From assembly GCF_028389875.1 (NCBI RefSeq), contig NC_084675.1, positions 21,538,412 to 21,602,411 on the forward strand: a stretch of DNA of 64,000 nucleotides, given 5' to 3'. The position numbers were made by a program, and so were the translations under genes. How positions within the stretch are numbered: the stretch's first letter is position 1; each line of letters starts with the position of its first letter. This DNA is from Rhea pennata. Taxonomy: Eukaryota > Chordata > Aves > Rheiformes > Rheidae. The notes under the pieces were generated by a model. The model had not been told where the DNA came from. It was given only the letters and a program-made list of their open reading frames with translations, and made no database searches. Below are positions 1 to 11,649 of this stretch, piece after piece.

Positions 1-3000
1 AGAGACAGCAGACGCCCAAACCTCTCTGCAACCTAACACCTCTGAGGACAAGATGCCTTTGGGTCCCGGTGGGACAGTATATGATATTGCTCCAAAACAA
101 CAAGCTAAAAGGACTGAAGTGCTTTGAAGCACTTCTCCAGGAGCTTGGGGGAGATATCCCCAGTCCTTCCTGTCACATCTCTACCCCACAGCTCCAGCAA
201 CACCAGGCATCTCGCACCACTTCCAACCCTCACTCCTTCCCATGCTTAACTCAGCCGCACTGACTCCACTCACCCGTCTTCTTTAGCTTCTGCTTTGGCT
301 TGTCCTCCCCTTCACTTCTGTGACATAAAAAATCAGCGTCAGCTCCAAAGAAGCCTGTCCCCACCCAGCCCACAAGGTGAAACCCTGGCTTCCCTGGCAA
401 GGAAGCCACCTTCTTGGGCATGGTCCCCAGGGCCAAAAAGGTGGCCAGAGATATCTCCATGCACTGCCTTCCCTTGGCAGCAACAACCCTGGCTTAGGGG
501 TGTCCATGCCGAGGAGGTTTCTGGCTCGGCCACATTATGAGTGCATGCCCCCAGCCCACCCAGCCTGCCTGGAGCACCCAGTGGAGTGGTACCCACTCGC
601 TCTTCCAGGCTGCAGGACCCTTCAGTTTGGTCTCCAGGCCCCCAAAGAAGCCCTTCACGTTCTCAGTCTTGGCTGACGTGTTCTTCAACAGCCGCTCCGC
701 TATGTCCTTCTTCTCAGCCAGCCAGCTGTTGGCTGACTTCAGGTATGAGTCAATGCTGCCCATGGGCTTCTCCTTGGTCTCCAAGGGCAGAGCATGTGGT
801 TTGCCTGGGGGAAGGCAGCAGGAGCTCAGCGGGCTCTTGGGCCCCACAGCAAACATATAGCTGGGCAAATCTCTGCTGCAAAGAGCACCGCTCTCACGGC
901 CCAATGCAGCAGGTGCCACCAGCCCCCAGAGGATCTGCTCCAAGCAATGCTGAAAATGCAACGCAAAGACCAGGAGCCAGACTGGAATGATCCAGTCTCC
1001 ATCCCATCACAATTCTTGTAGGTTCTTCCTCCTCTCCCCATTTTGGATAGAAAACCCAGTGTCCCGCATAGGAGTGACTGCCACACACCAGGCAATGAGC
1101 AGAGGCATTTCTGGGTTGGAACTGGATTCATGTGACATCCCCAGGATAAGGGGACATCTGGGGATTGCCACATATGAATTTCCCTGGCTAGCTCAGGTAT
1201 GAGAAGCAATGACGCACCAACCCAACACAAGTAGGGTCTGCAGCAGGTAGGCACAGCCTCCATGCCATGAAGGCCCTTCTCCTATCAGCATCTGAGTCAG
1301 CCAGCATAAACCAAGTTCAGAGATGCCTTCCATCACCCTTCCCCATGCAGGGCAAACCTCAGCACCGGGGCCAAAAGCATTTCAGCATCTGTCTCCAGCA
1401 CAAAAAAACCCGAGGCTGCAGACACCTCTTACCGATGTAGTAGTAAGTGAAACACATGGTCATTATATTCTTGGCAGGGCTGAAGTCATCCATCTGGTGA
1501 CACCTGGAATCAAGGGAGAACTAGATGAAGATGCCTGGTGATGGCAACTTGAAGCAGCGTAACAGTTCCTGCTTGGCCCCTCCTGTAGTCGTGGCTCTGC
1601 TCTCATGGGGCAAGGGCAACTTTCCTGCAGCAAAGCCCTGAGAGGGCCAGAGAAACCACCTCTAAATAGCTGTCCCAGCACCCCTCAAGCTTGCCCTGCA
1701 TGGAGACTGACAGCAGCGAGTCCAGACAGTGCCAGCAGCACCCCATGCTTAGGGCAGCACCGTACCTAGCTGGGTCAAGTCCTGCACCACATTCAGGCTA
1801 AAAAACCTTGATTTTTGGCAAGGCTTATTAAATGGGGTGACCAGACCCTGCTGACTTCAGCATCTGCACTGCACTCCTCCTCACCTGCTCCCTAGCTCAG
1901 GTCAGACTGCAACCACCCGATGGGGCCACAACATGCGGGACAACCCAGCAATGCTTCGCATCAGCCCTCTGCTTCCTTGGGCCAAAGCAGCAGAGCAGGT
2001 CGGAGATGGGGATCTCCTAACCCTCTGGATTAGTAGGAAGATCACAGGGGCTTTAGGTGATTGCAGTGAAGCTCAAAACCCCCCCACCACTTACTCAAAC
2101 AGCACGAGGGCGAAAGATTGCATCAGGCGATAGAAGGTCTGCTCCGAGACGCACTTGGAGTTGCAGCGCTGCAAGCACAAACCCAGACCCAGCTCAGCAC
2201 AGCCATCCAGAGCTGCCGTCTGCTGCGAGCAGCAAAGACGACCGCAGCTCCCCGAAGCGCCCGGGGACGGCCAGAAAGCACGTTCAAACAGGCCTCCATC
2301 TCGGAGACAGCAATTTGAATTTCTGGTGTGTTTTCTTCTAGGAAATAGAACATTTCTGAGTGCTCATCTTATTTCATTTTATATAAACAGACAATTTCTC
2401 TCCCACACTGCAACAATCATATTTTTAAGTGCCTCGGGATGCATTTATTTATGTACTGTACTAAAGCTCCTCCCTTACCCCCGAGCTCCTGTCCTCAAAA
2501 AATACCAGCTTGCCCCATTTCCCTGCTTCGCACCTTCTGCCCCAGCTGCTCCCCAGTCGCTGCTCCCGTATACGTATTTGTGCACCCAGATATTCTGCCC
2601 AAGTCGCCCCTTACCTGGGCGCTCACGTATCGTGCGAACCATTCCCTGCCCTTCCCGCTCTCGCCGCTGCAGAGCTCACCAAACTTGGCCTTTTCTTCTT
2701 GGTCCAGATCCTCTCTGAAACAGAAAAGGGGGAGGAGGAAGAAAAACACCACCGTTAAAGCCGAGGACGTGCCCGGCGTCCCCGCCGCAGCCGGCACGGG
2801 GGGAGGCTCAGCTCCCCGCAGCATCCAGAAAGGGGAGGGAGATGCAGGCGCGTCCGTCCTGCCATCCTCCCGCGCACGTCGCTTGGCGGGCGGCAGAGCA
2901 AAGGCAGAGGAGGAGAGAGCGAGCAACAGCCCGAGCGGAAACCCAGCTCCCGAGACAGGCGCGCCGCCCCGAGCAAGACCAGCCCCAGCTCGGCTGTTGC

Positions 3001-3501
3001 TCCTCGTCGCCGGCGGTCTGCTCAACCGCGCTCGACGCGCCGTGCCGGAGTGCCGCGGAGGGCGCAGCGAGCCTCGCGCCCGCGGAGCCTGAGCCCTCCC
3101 CTGCTCCGTGGCTGCAAACGCAGCATCGGAGCTGGAAACGGCACGAGCCAAGCGCAGGGGAAAAAAAAAAAAAAAAAAAAAATCAATGCTCACCCGCCGG
3201 CGAAGACCTTCTCCACGTAGTGCCGCATGAATTCCCGGCGCTCGGCCGCTGCCTCGTCCTTGGCCGACTCGGTGCTCTGGTTGGAGGAGAAGGACTCGTT
3301 GGAGGACGAGCGGCGGTAGCTGCTCCAGCGGCTGGGCGAATAGCCCATGTCGTTCTCGCTGTCCGCCGACTCGGTGGCGTCGCTCTCCTCCCCGGCCGCG
3401 TCCTCGTCGCCGCTGCGGCGGTCCGGAGGCGAGGGCTCTGCGGGGGCTTCGGCATCGAAGTCGATGAGGTTCCCCACGGGCACGTCCAGGGGCGCCTCCA
3501 T
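1..3501 (-). CDS. KIAA0513: KIAA0513 homologue, 5' coding part (partial gene, runs off the left edge)
   Basis: Six minus-strand exons join in phase (3501-3194, 2714-2615, 2168-2095, 1503-1433, 804-597, 317-274) to give 805 nt, about 268 codons of a protein that is 411 residues in human as I recall. The N-terminus carries [10 protein letters not shown], an acidic stretch with [11 protein letters not shown], and a serine-rich [15 protein letters not shown] run. Then come [25 protein letters not shown], a CNSKCVSE segment, and [20 protein letters not shown] followed by [17 protein letters not shown], all close to human KIAA0513. The protein is poorly understood: it is brain-enriched, cytoplasmic, reported to bind WWC1/KIBRA and HAX1, and I believe its core matches the SBF1/SBF2-type domain. 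No signal peptide or membrane segment is visible. The start ATG at 3501-3499 sits in a good Kozak context (GCCATGG). The last roughly 140 codons should lie left of position 1. Confidence 0.93.
274..317 (-). CDS. KIAA0513: KIAA0513 coding exon 6 (last exon inside the window)
   Basis: 44 nt between a GTCACAG acceptor and a GTGAGT donor. It reads (E)[14 protein letters not shown] plus one base, matching the charged EEDENKPQEKRP linker of the human protein in position and composition but not residue by residue. Continuation exons are expected left of the window. Confidence 0.82.
597..804 (-). CDS. KIAA0513: KIAA0513 coding exon 5
   Basis: 208 nt. The acceptor follows a CCTTCCCCCAG tract. It encodes [14 protein letters not shown], then [40 protein letters not shown] and [14 protein letters not shown]. 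The donor chosen, GA|GTGGGT, is weaker than its neighbours but is the only one nearby that keeps the frame with the next exon and matches the human protein; the alternative G|GTACCA breaks phase. Confidence 0.9.
1433..1503 (-). CDS. KIAA0513: KIAA0513 coding exon 4
   Basis: 71 nt between a TTCCAG acceptor and a GTAAGA donor. It reads [19 protein letters not shown] then YYYI and ends with one base (G) that completes Gly with the next exon. Confidence 0.94.
2095..2168 (-). CDS. KIAA0513: KIAA0513 coding exon 3
   Basis: 74 nt between a TTGCAG acceptor and a GTAAGT donor. It reads [19 protein letters not shown] then ALVLF and ends with GA, phase 2, completing Glu with the next exon. Confidence 0.95.
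2615..2714 (-). CDS. KIAA0513: KIAA0513 coding exon 2
   Basis: 100 nt between a TTTCAG acceptor and a GTAAGG donor. It reads [16 protein letters not shown] through [12 protein letters not shown] and ends in phase 0. It is nearly identical to the human exon. Confidence 0.95.
3161..3182. repeat. Poly(A)/poly(T) run, 22 bp
   Basis: An uninterrupted A22 on the plus strand. In the KIAA0513 transcript it is a U22 tract starting about 11 nt downstream of the first coding exon's 5' splice site. Confidence 0.97.
3194..3501 (-). CDS. KIAA0513: KIAA0513 coding exon 1 (start codon)
   Basis: 308 nt, from the ATG to a GTGAGC donor (3193-3188). It encodes the acidic and serine-rich N-terminus and ends [13 protein letters not shown] in phase 2. 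The 5' splice acceptor is not certain: C-rich sequence ending in AG just upstream (about 3505-3507) would put only a few UTR bases in this exon. Confidence 0.93.
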
Positions 3502-6500
3502 GGCTCTCGCAGCGGGGATGCGGTGGTGCGGGCAGCCGGGGGTGGGGGCGGTGGGTCAGCTCAGTTGCCCTTTCGCCCCTCACCAGGGCATCAACACCAT
3601 CTTCAGCCTCGGAGGACAGGCTGGCTAAAGCAGGCAGGTCCTTCCACCACAGGCCACATTAGTGCAGGACTTCTGAAAGACAAGGGACAGATGTGGGTGA
3701 TGAGACAGGCCCAAGGAACCACCACCATGGACCTTGGGAGAAGGCATCACGTGCCACCACCCGCAACGTCTCCTGGATGCCACCAGCAGCAGGGAGGGGA
3801 AGGACAGAGGCGCAGCGCCTCGCTCCTCTACGAGCAAGCCCATGCGGTGGTCTCATGCTTTCTGCACCGTTCAGAGGATTTTTCTTCCTCCTGACTCATC
3901 TTTTTAGCCCAGAAATGAGACAGTTTAAGCTTGAGCTCCATATGCCACATTTAGAAGGTGATATCTCCCAACCCGACAGGTGAAATTGGGCCAGCACGAG
4001 TCAGCAGCTGGCAGACGCTTGTGATCTTCCAAAGTGGCCGCATCCATCCCGCCCTGCTCTGGCCGCTCGTGGCACAGCGCTGCAGATCCCTCCCGATCCG
4101 AATCGGAGAGGAGAACGCAGAGTCACGTTACCGCACGCGTCTAAACGCGAATGCGTCAGCACTGCTAAGACGTTCCTCATCTCTTGCAAACAGATGCAAG
4201 GAGAGAAAAAATTCCCCAGGCTCCTTCCCCCTCCTGAGCATCCTCTCGCCACCTCCTCGGTGCCCGGGGATGCTCAACCCCCCCGGCACGTCGAGCACCG
4301 GCCACTGGGTGATGGGGCGAGGAGGGGGCTGCCTGCCCGAACCGCCTCTCCTGCGGCGCCCGGGCCCCAGGGCCGAAGCAGCGACGCCACGGGCGTCAAG
4401 CACGCAGCGAGATCCTCCCTCGCCCCCCAGCCAAACGGAGGGGCTGGCCACACAGATCTCATTAAAACCATCGTAAAGATGATTTTTTTTTTTAATCATC
4501 TCTCAGCACAGCTGTTTCCAGAGCACAGCGGAGAGGGCTGCTGGGGGCGAGAGCAGGGCTTCGTCTGTCCGCCCCCAACCCCTGCAGCCCGGCCCAAGGC
4601 AGCTGCAAAGCCCCGTTCTCCCGGCGGGAGCAGGGACCTCCCTCCGCCCGTCCCTCCGGAGCCCGCAGATGGAGGCTCGGAGCTGCCCAGCTGCAATGCC
4701 GTCAGCCGCAAGCTCGTGGCCCGGCTGCATTTTCGCTGGAGGCAGGCCAGGATGTTCGTGACGGACCCGCTCAACTACGCTTTGCGGGACATGCCTCCCC
4801 CGCTTCCCTGGGCCACGCTTCACCCCCTTCCACCACGCCAGGGAGCACGTCCGGACGCGGAGACGCCTTCACCTGCCGTCTGAGCTATCGGAGCTTTCTG
4901 AAAAACGCAAGGTTTCTCCGCCCGGCGCTTCGGGGCCGGGAATTGGACAGGAGAACAAACCCGTGCCCCTCGGAAAGCCTGCCCACGGCGTGGGTTTAAC
5001 TTCTCATAAAGCCCCACGCCGAGGACCTCGCCAGGAAACGCGCTCGCCGCGCGCCGCTGGCCTCGGACGTCCCCTTGCACACCACCGCCGCGCGTGAAGA
5101 AATCGCAGGAGTTTCTCTATCACACGGGACGACGCGCATCCAGCAACCATCCAACCCAGGAACGCTCTCCTTAAGCAACGTTTGCTGGGGTACAACAGCT
5201 TTTTCGCTCCACCAACCACGCGGGCACAACCCTCCCGGAGAAGCTGATGGGCAGGCTCCCACGCCAGCCCCTCGCGCCGGGCCGCCCCGCGCGGCAGAGC
5301 CCAGACCTCGCGCCCTTCTCCATGCAGGCGCCGGCCGGGAGCCCTTCGGAGAGAGGATTCGGGGTGCGGGCATCCCCCCACCCCGCCCCGGGCTTGCTGC
5401 AGCGCAAGCTCGGCAGAAACCCGGGTGGGTTTGCAGTGGGCCGGCTGACATCAGCATGGGCATACGGAGGAGCCTTAAGAAGAAAACAAACGCCGAGGCT
5501 CAGCCCGGCACCCACGTCACGACCCTGTCACGTCTCCAGGGGTGTTAACCCAGGAGAAAACAAGAGCCAAAATACAAACCGAGAGCCTCAGCGTCTGCAG
5601 CCTGAGCGCTCGGCTCCGTCCGCACGTCCCAGAGCCTTCGGTGTCACGCTCCTGCCTTGCGACTGCTGTTTTGAGGCTGAGCGTGAACAAGGGCTCCAGA
5701 ATAAGAAGGTTGTTTTTGGCTTTTGCCACGGCGTATCGAGCTTTAGCGTCCTCCGGGTCCTGCAGCGCCAGCGCTGCCTCCAGCCACGACGCTCAAGCAG
5801 ACAGACAAGGCAACGCGCAGCTGACAGCAGGCTTGCTTGTAAGCACGCATCTTCCAGCGCATCTGTACTCCCCAGGGGGAGCTGGCATGTAATAAATCTG
5901 TGTCTTCCCGCTGGAAACGGCAGCCAGGGAGCACTAGCAGCAGAGAGGAGAGCTGGCGGGAGGCGCCTGCAGACAGGCGGGCAGCTCCGAGGGTCGCCCT
6001 GTGCTGGGGGGCTCACCGAAGAGGCTGTTTGGGTGCCAGGAGCCCTCCTGAGTCACGGTCTGCTCGACCGCCAGGGCTTTCTGGAGGAGAAAGGAAAGGA
6101 GGGCCCTTTCCGAGAGGTTTGGGGCTGCCAGCTTTGGCCAAGTGCTGCAGCGGTCAGTCTGAGGCCGGTGCAACGAGCCAGGGAAACAGAGACGGGAGAT
6201 GCAACAGCATTAATTTCTAGCTCGTTATCATTATAAATGAGACTTAAAAAAATGTTTTTGCTGCATTAAACTTGATCTGAATTTTAAAACAGTTTAAAAT
6301 CTCATGACTTCCTATTGCTCATGCTGTTTTCCTTTCATCTCTCCCCGCTTGGCGAAGACGCAGCCCGACTGCGTTTCACCGCGAGACAGCCGCGCTCGCA
6401 ATCCCGACCCCACGGCATCCCCGGGCGCCGCAGGAGAACCGCGGGCGCTTTCCCAAGGGAACGGAGTTGCTTGTAGCGTCCTGGACGCCTGGAAAAGGCA

Positions 6501-9195
6501 TGGACCGGCCAGGAAGCAGTCGGGCCCGTGAGACGGGGGCTCGGACGCCAGCCGCGCGTGCGTCGCTCCGGCATCGCCTCCGCTCCGCGGCCGAGCTTCG
6601 CCCGAGGGCGGACGCGGGGGGCAGAGCCCTCGGCGCCCAGAGCCAACGTGCGGTGCCGTCTCCGAGGGGCAGGAGCCAGCGCTGACTGCGCCCACTTACC
6701 CACTTGATGAAGCACTGGCGAGGAAATTACATCTTCGAACGAAGCAACGCTGCTGCCATCTGCGGCTTTCCTAATCAAGCGTGACGTGAAATACGTGCTG
6801 GCTCTCTCAGCAGCTCCCTAATACGGTTTTGGAGCTTGTTGACGGTGGCTTTGGGGCGAGGGAAGGAGGAGGCGCCCGGGACAAGAGCGCGCTGCGGTGC
6901 AGGGTGCAAGCACAGGTGTTGCACGAGGGGCGGGTTTCCCGGGACCCACCGTGTCCTGGCAGGAGTTGCTCCCCCCAGGATGAAAGGATGCAGCTGGTAG
7001 GGGAAAAACCCGAGCAGGGAGCTGCACGGGGCAGAGAGGAGGCACCTGCCAGCAGAGAGGAGGACACGGAGGGTGCCTGGACTGGAGAGCGACTTGTGCA
7101 AAGCCAGGGAGAGACCCAGGAGGCATTTAAACCTCGTGCTGAGACGCAAAGGGAGGAGCGAGGAGCTGGGATCGAAAGCAATCGAGGCAGCAGCAGCGGA
7201 AGGGCTTTTCTTCTGCTCCACTTCAGACGAAGGTCACGGCTTCGCCGCGCTCCTCGCAGCCTCTCCCCGGCTCCGCGCACCCTTCCGGAGGACGGGATCA
7301 CCCAGCCCAACTTCGCAATCAAATCCTGTCGCCCCATTGCAGAGCCAGAGCAAACGACACTCGAGGGCAAAAAAACCACCCGCAAAAATCACCCGCGAAG
7401 CCTCGCCGAACCCGCAGGGCAGCGCCCGGAGCGCGGCAGCGACAAAGGACACGACGCAGCCCCGGCCCCAAGCGGAGGCCGCGTCCCTCGGGACCGCCCG
7501 GCAAGCGCTGGCATTGCCCCTCGCAGGGGAAAGGGATCGCAGAGGCCTGAGCCGCTCGGGCGGCCGCGTCGGCGGGGAGCAGCTCGGTGATCAGAGCACG
7601 GAACGGATCCCGCCTCCGCGCCCGCCCGGGGACCGGCGGTGCGGAGAGGCTCGGATTACCCCAGCACGGTGCAAACCCGGGGATTTGCACCTCGCTCGCC
7701 CCGGGCGAGCGCGGCGCAGCCCGCGGCACGCACACGCAGCCAGGCGGGACGGGAGAGGGGATCCCTCCGCAGCCAGTGCTGCGGAGCCAAGCGGCCGCCT
7801 CGCTGCCCGGCCCCAGGGGTTCAAACGGCACCCAGGCCCCTGCCCATCTGCGTCCGGAAAGCTGGAATTATAAACGTGACTAATCCTCGGTACGAGCTCA
7901 GGCAGTGGGCGGCTTTCCGCGCAGCGGCAACGCTCGCGCCCACGCTCGCACCTGCATCCTACACGGAGACAGCGCTCCAGCCCGGAGCAGCCGGGGGCCT
8001 TTACAGACCGTAATTAAAGCAATGAAATCACTGGCTGTCTTGTCGCAGCAGCTTCCAGAGTGCTTCCCTCCAGAGCAGCCCGCCCCTCGGGCCTGGGACA
8101 GTGCCCAGACCCGCCGGTGAAGGAGGAAAGGGCTCTTAAAGCCCTTGAGGAAATTCACCCTGCTCGCATCCCGCTCCAGAGATGCCGCTGCGAGGAGCGG
8201 GGCAGAGACGATTAAATATTCTCGCGGGACTCGGCTTCTGCCTTGGCAGCCCCGGAGGGATGGCTCTGCTCCGTCCCGTCCGCACGCTGATCGCAGCCGC
8301 CGGCTCCCCCGGGCTGCCAGGATTTCCAGCGTGGATCCGAGCCGGGACGAGCAGCCGCGGCTCCCGGTGCTGCGGGACACAGCTGCAGCCGCGGGAAGGA
8401 TTTCGCCCCGGCAGCGGCAGGGCTTTGACTCACCCTGCAGCAGGAGTTTTAGCCCCACTAGATGCGGTTTAATCCGCTGTGTGTCTCAGTTTCCCAGCTG
8501 TATCACAGGGGCACGTATCTGCCAGCCCGCAGGAAGGGGGGACGGGTGCACGGTGACCTCTCCTCGCCAAAATTTCGTCCTGTCCCGGGGCGACGGCGCT
8601 GCCGGAGGGACCAATGCAGCAAAGCGCCGCTCCTCTGCGCTGGCAACCGTCCACGCCGCAGCCCGTCGCAGGGATCCGCTCTCGCCGCCTCCGTCTGCAC
8701 GCGGAGGCCGGTGTCGCCCGGTGTCGCCCAGCTCACGTGCCAGAACGAGCTGGGGATCAAACCACGAGAGACTTTTCTCGGGGGGCTGCGGTCGCCGGCC
8801 CCGGGGAGCGCAGGGCATCGCCCGGGCTGGCTCACCCCCGCGAGCGGGCGGCGAGGAGCCGCGGTCGCCCCGCTCTTGCCGAGGGCACCGCGGGCAAAAC
8901 CTGGGTTTCTGCCAAGGAAAACTCCCTGCAGCACGAGGGAACAGCTCGGCTCGTTTCCTCCGTTCCGTTCCTCCGCGGGAACTGGTCAGTCTTGTTCCCT
9001 CGAGTCGCTCATTAATCCTCCCGCTGCTCCGAGCAAACAGCCCGGGGCCCCAGGGTGATACCCGCTGCAGAAACCGCGCCGGCTCCCCCTCCAAAACCGG
9101 CCCGAGAACGCCGAAACGCACCGATTCCCCTGCCCGGGACCTTATCGAGCCCCTGGGATTCCTGACACTGGAACCGCTGCCCCCGCCACGCTCAC
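3502..9195. other. GC-rich stretch upstream of the KIAA0513 ATG exon; no coding gene recognised
   Basis: It is probably KIAA0513 first-intron or 5' UTR territory on the minus strand. It holds patchy CpG-rich segments and several good minus-strand donor-like sites, such as those near 6698-6706 and 6011-6017. There is also an AT-rich island at about 6210-6310. Long open frames on both strands reflect GC richness only. Confidence 0.5.
8465..8520 (+). repeat. Possible MIR-like SINE fragment
   Basis: A short stretch resembles the conserved MIR core (GTGTGTCTCAGTTTCCCAGC then TGTATCACAGGGGCA). It is too short to be firm. Confidence 0.35.
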
Positions 9196-9258
9196 CTGTC
9201 CCTGCTGCTGCGCTGCTCTGCTCCCTTCGCTGGCAGCAAGGACACGGCCCCTTTTATC
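9196..9258 (-). promoter_or_regulatory. Candidate TATA promoter and short first exon for KIAA0513
   Basis: On the minus strand a TATA-like GATAAAAGG (9258-9250) stands about 54 nt upstream of a strong 5' splice site, GGACAG|GTGAGC, with the last exon base at 9196. A start site 25-30 nt after the TATA would make a noncoding first exon of about 30 nt. This is inference: a second strong donor (CAAG|GTGAGC, last base 10120) competes. Confidence 0.27.
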
Positions 9259-9599
9259 AGGGCTCACGCCAGCTGCGCCCTTGCCAGCGCACAGCCGCGA
9301 CATCCGGATTGCAGACGCTACGCGGCGGCTTTACAGGCCGAGGAGTTACGTCCTCTGGAATCCAACAAAAACAAATCGCGGCCGTTTCGTCGATCTTCCC
9401 CCGAGCGCCACGGAGGCCGGCGGTGATCTGCACGGCACCCGCGCTCAGCCGTGTACGTGTGCCCGCAGCGCGGAGCAGAGACCACCGGCGCTCTGGGCAT
9501 GCCGGAGCCAGCACGGCGCGGCGCACCGGGCCGCCCTGCCGCGCCGCGCCGGGGAGAGGGCCGCGAGCCCGCGGCCGGTGCCCCCTCTCCCGCCGCAGC

Positions 9600-11480
9600 G
9601 CCTGGCGCACGGGAGCGTTTTTGGCAGGCGAGGCGGACGCCGTTCGGCCCCAGCATCCGCGCGGGGGCTCGCAGGAAGCCCAGCGGCGGGCACGGCTCGG
9701 CCAGCACGCAGCAGAGCTTCCTGCAGACTTTCCCATCCCTTTTCAACGCCTGCGTTAACCCACACGTATCGCTTTGCAAAGCCAGCTCGTTCAACCTTAA
9801 GAACTACGCTTTTTTTTTTTTTTTTTTAAAGGCAATCTGAAGCCCAACAAGCTCTCAACTTTCCCATGCATTGCAAAGAGCCCTTTCTTCCTGCTAACAT
9901 GAGACACCAGATGGCAGCTCCCCCTTCCAGCGGACTTTAGAAGAAGAGAATTAAATGCCTCTTGAATAGCCCTGCGCTGCGTTAAGACCGTCTTTTGTGC
10001 TGAGCAGCAGCTTCTCCTTTAAGGCAGCACAGGCTGCGGCCGCCCCACGCACGCACGTCCCGGGAGCCCCCCGAGCTCCCCCCGAGTTTATTCCGCGAGT
10101 CCCGTTTCCCGCTGCTCACCTTGCAAAATTCCAGGCGGGGGTCCCCGGGGCCGGGCCGCCTCCCTCCCCCCCCCCCCCCCGCTATGGAAAGCAGCTCCTC
10201 AAGGGATTTCCCACGGATATCCCAGCCCCAAAGGGGTTCAGGCCCCCGCTCCCCTCGGAGCTGCCGGCTTTGCCGTGCGCGCTGCCCCGGCGGCTGCCGC
10301 GGCGCTGGGGAGCCGCGACGGGGCGGACGCCGGAGCCGCCCCCGCTCCGGCCCCCGCGGGGAGCGTTCAAACGCGGCGGCGCTTCCCCAGCGGCTGCCGG
10401 AGCCGCGGGTTATCGGGGAGAAAAGCAAAGCGGACGGGTGGGCGAAAAAAAAAAAAAAAAAAACACTCCTCTGCGTCGGATCCCCCAGGCCTGTCCGCGC
10501 CCTCCCCGCCGCTGCCGCCCTTGTACCTGTGCCCAGGAGCGGTGCCCGCGCCTGGCTCGGCTCGGCTCGGCTCGGCTCGGCTGCGGCGGGGGGGAAGCGG
10601 GCAGCTCCGAGCGCCCCCCCCCCCCGCGCCCACGCAGGCGCGCACGGCGCCGCCAGCCCGCGGCGAGGAAGAGGAAGAGGAAGGAAAAAAAAAAAAAAAA
10701 ACCACCCGGCGTGGTGCGGTTCGGCGGCGGTTCGCGGCTGCCGGGCGCGGGGCGCCTTCCCACGCGGCGCCTTCCCACGCAGCAGGGAAGCGCGGGGGGG
10801 GGGTCCCCGTCCAAGGGGAAGCCTCCAGCCCTTCCCCCTAGCTTTGGCTGTTTTTTTAAAGCCTCCCCATCGCTTATACCCCACAGGAGCGGGAATTACC
10901 TTCCCCGATGAGTTGCTGCGGCAAAAAATAAAATCAAATCTGGGGTAGAAGAGCTCGCAGTGGGGAGGAGAAAGCGGGTGAGAGCTGCCGGCGCAGTCCG
11001 CCGCGGGCCGAGGCTGCGCAGCGGGCAGGGCTGGGGTCCCCCGCGCCCGCCCACGCTCCCCCGGCGCGTCCCGCCGGCCGCCTCCGCCAGCGGCTCCCCC
11101 GTCCCCTGCGCGGGCCAGCGCTTACGGCGGCCGCCTTCTTCCCTGAGCGCCGCTCAAGCGCAAAGCTCGGGTGCTTTAATTCCCCGAAGCACCTAAGCGG
11201 TAAAGCAGAGGGTGCCGAGAGGCCTGGGCGCGCTCGCAGGCTGGACGCCCGCGTGCCCAAGGGCGAGCGCGGACGCGGAAGGGGCCGGCGAGCCGGGCGG
11301 TGGGGAAGGGGCGGGATCCCTGGCCAGGGTGGCCAGGCGCCAGCGGGGCCTCGAGGCTCCCGTTTCGCCCTCGGCGTCCCCACGCCACGACGCTCCTCGC
11401 GCAGAGCAGCCCGAGCGCCAGGCTGCAGCCCCGAGGCTGCCGCAAGCATCGCAAGAGGGAAACCGCACGTTTGCGGCGCA
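9600..11480. promoter_or_regulatory. CpG island with C/G homopolymers and a pentanucleotide repeat
   Basis: Very GC-rich and CpG-dense. It includes a C14 near 10,158-10,171, A-runs at about 10,444-10,462 and 10,684-10,700, a CGGCT pentanucleotide repeat at about 10,555-10,583, and a duplicated 15-bp unit near 10,750-10,780. A minus-strand donor, CAAG|GTGAGC, has its last exon base at 10120. It is a plausible alternative promoter for KIAA0513. No coding gene recognised. Confidence 0.5.
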
Positions 11481-11609
11481 GCTTGAGCTCAGCAAACCTC
11501 CAACAGCGTTATTAATTCGCTGTCTGCAGAGCACGATCGCTCTAATTAACGCGGACTTTAGAAATTGCAAGCGACGTGTAAAAACGTATCCCAGATTCCC
11601 AAATTTTTA

Positions 11610-11645
11610 TATAACACGATCATGCTTTATAACACGATCAGGCTT
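11610..11645. repeat. 18-bp tandem duplication
   Basis: Two copies of TATAACACGATCATGCTT, differing at one base, stand head to tail at 11610-11627 and 11628-11645, in an AT-rich pocket inside the GC-rich region. Confidence 0.9.
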
Positions 11646-11649
11646 TCAC

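Larger units (their letters stand above)
318..3193 (-). other. KIAA0513: KIAA0513 introns between coding exons
   Basis: Five short introns: 318-596, 805-1432, 1504-2094, 2169-2614 and 2715-3193. All have canonical GT-AG ends on the minus strand. The only notable content is a 22-base poly(A) at 3161-3182, which is poly(T) in the transcript. I saw no other gene in them. Positions 1-273 are likewise intronic. Confidence 0.85.
2750..3560. promoter_or_regulatory. CpG island around the KIAA0513 start-codon exon
   Basis: GC-rich and dense in CpG across the first coding exon and the start of the next intron. It may be an exonic island or an alternative promoter; no TATA element was seen. Confidence 0.55.

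Noticed and set aside
2495-3583. 362-codon minus-strand open frame covering part of KIAA0513
   Set aside because: It reads through the intron, including the poly(T) as poly-Phe. It carries exon 2 in the right frame but the start-codon exon in a wrong one; only the spliced exons are real.
8145-9758. 537-codon plus-strand open frame
   Set aside because: It sits in very GC-rich sequence with few stop codons by chance, has Arg/Pro/Ala-rich composition, and shows no family resemblance or splice structure.
9982-10948. Open frames near 300 codons on both strands at 10-11 kb
   Set aside because: They run through homopolymers, read as poly-Phe or poly-Lys, inside a CpG island.
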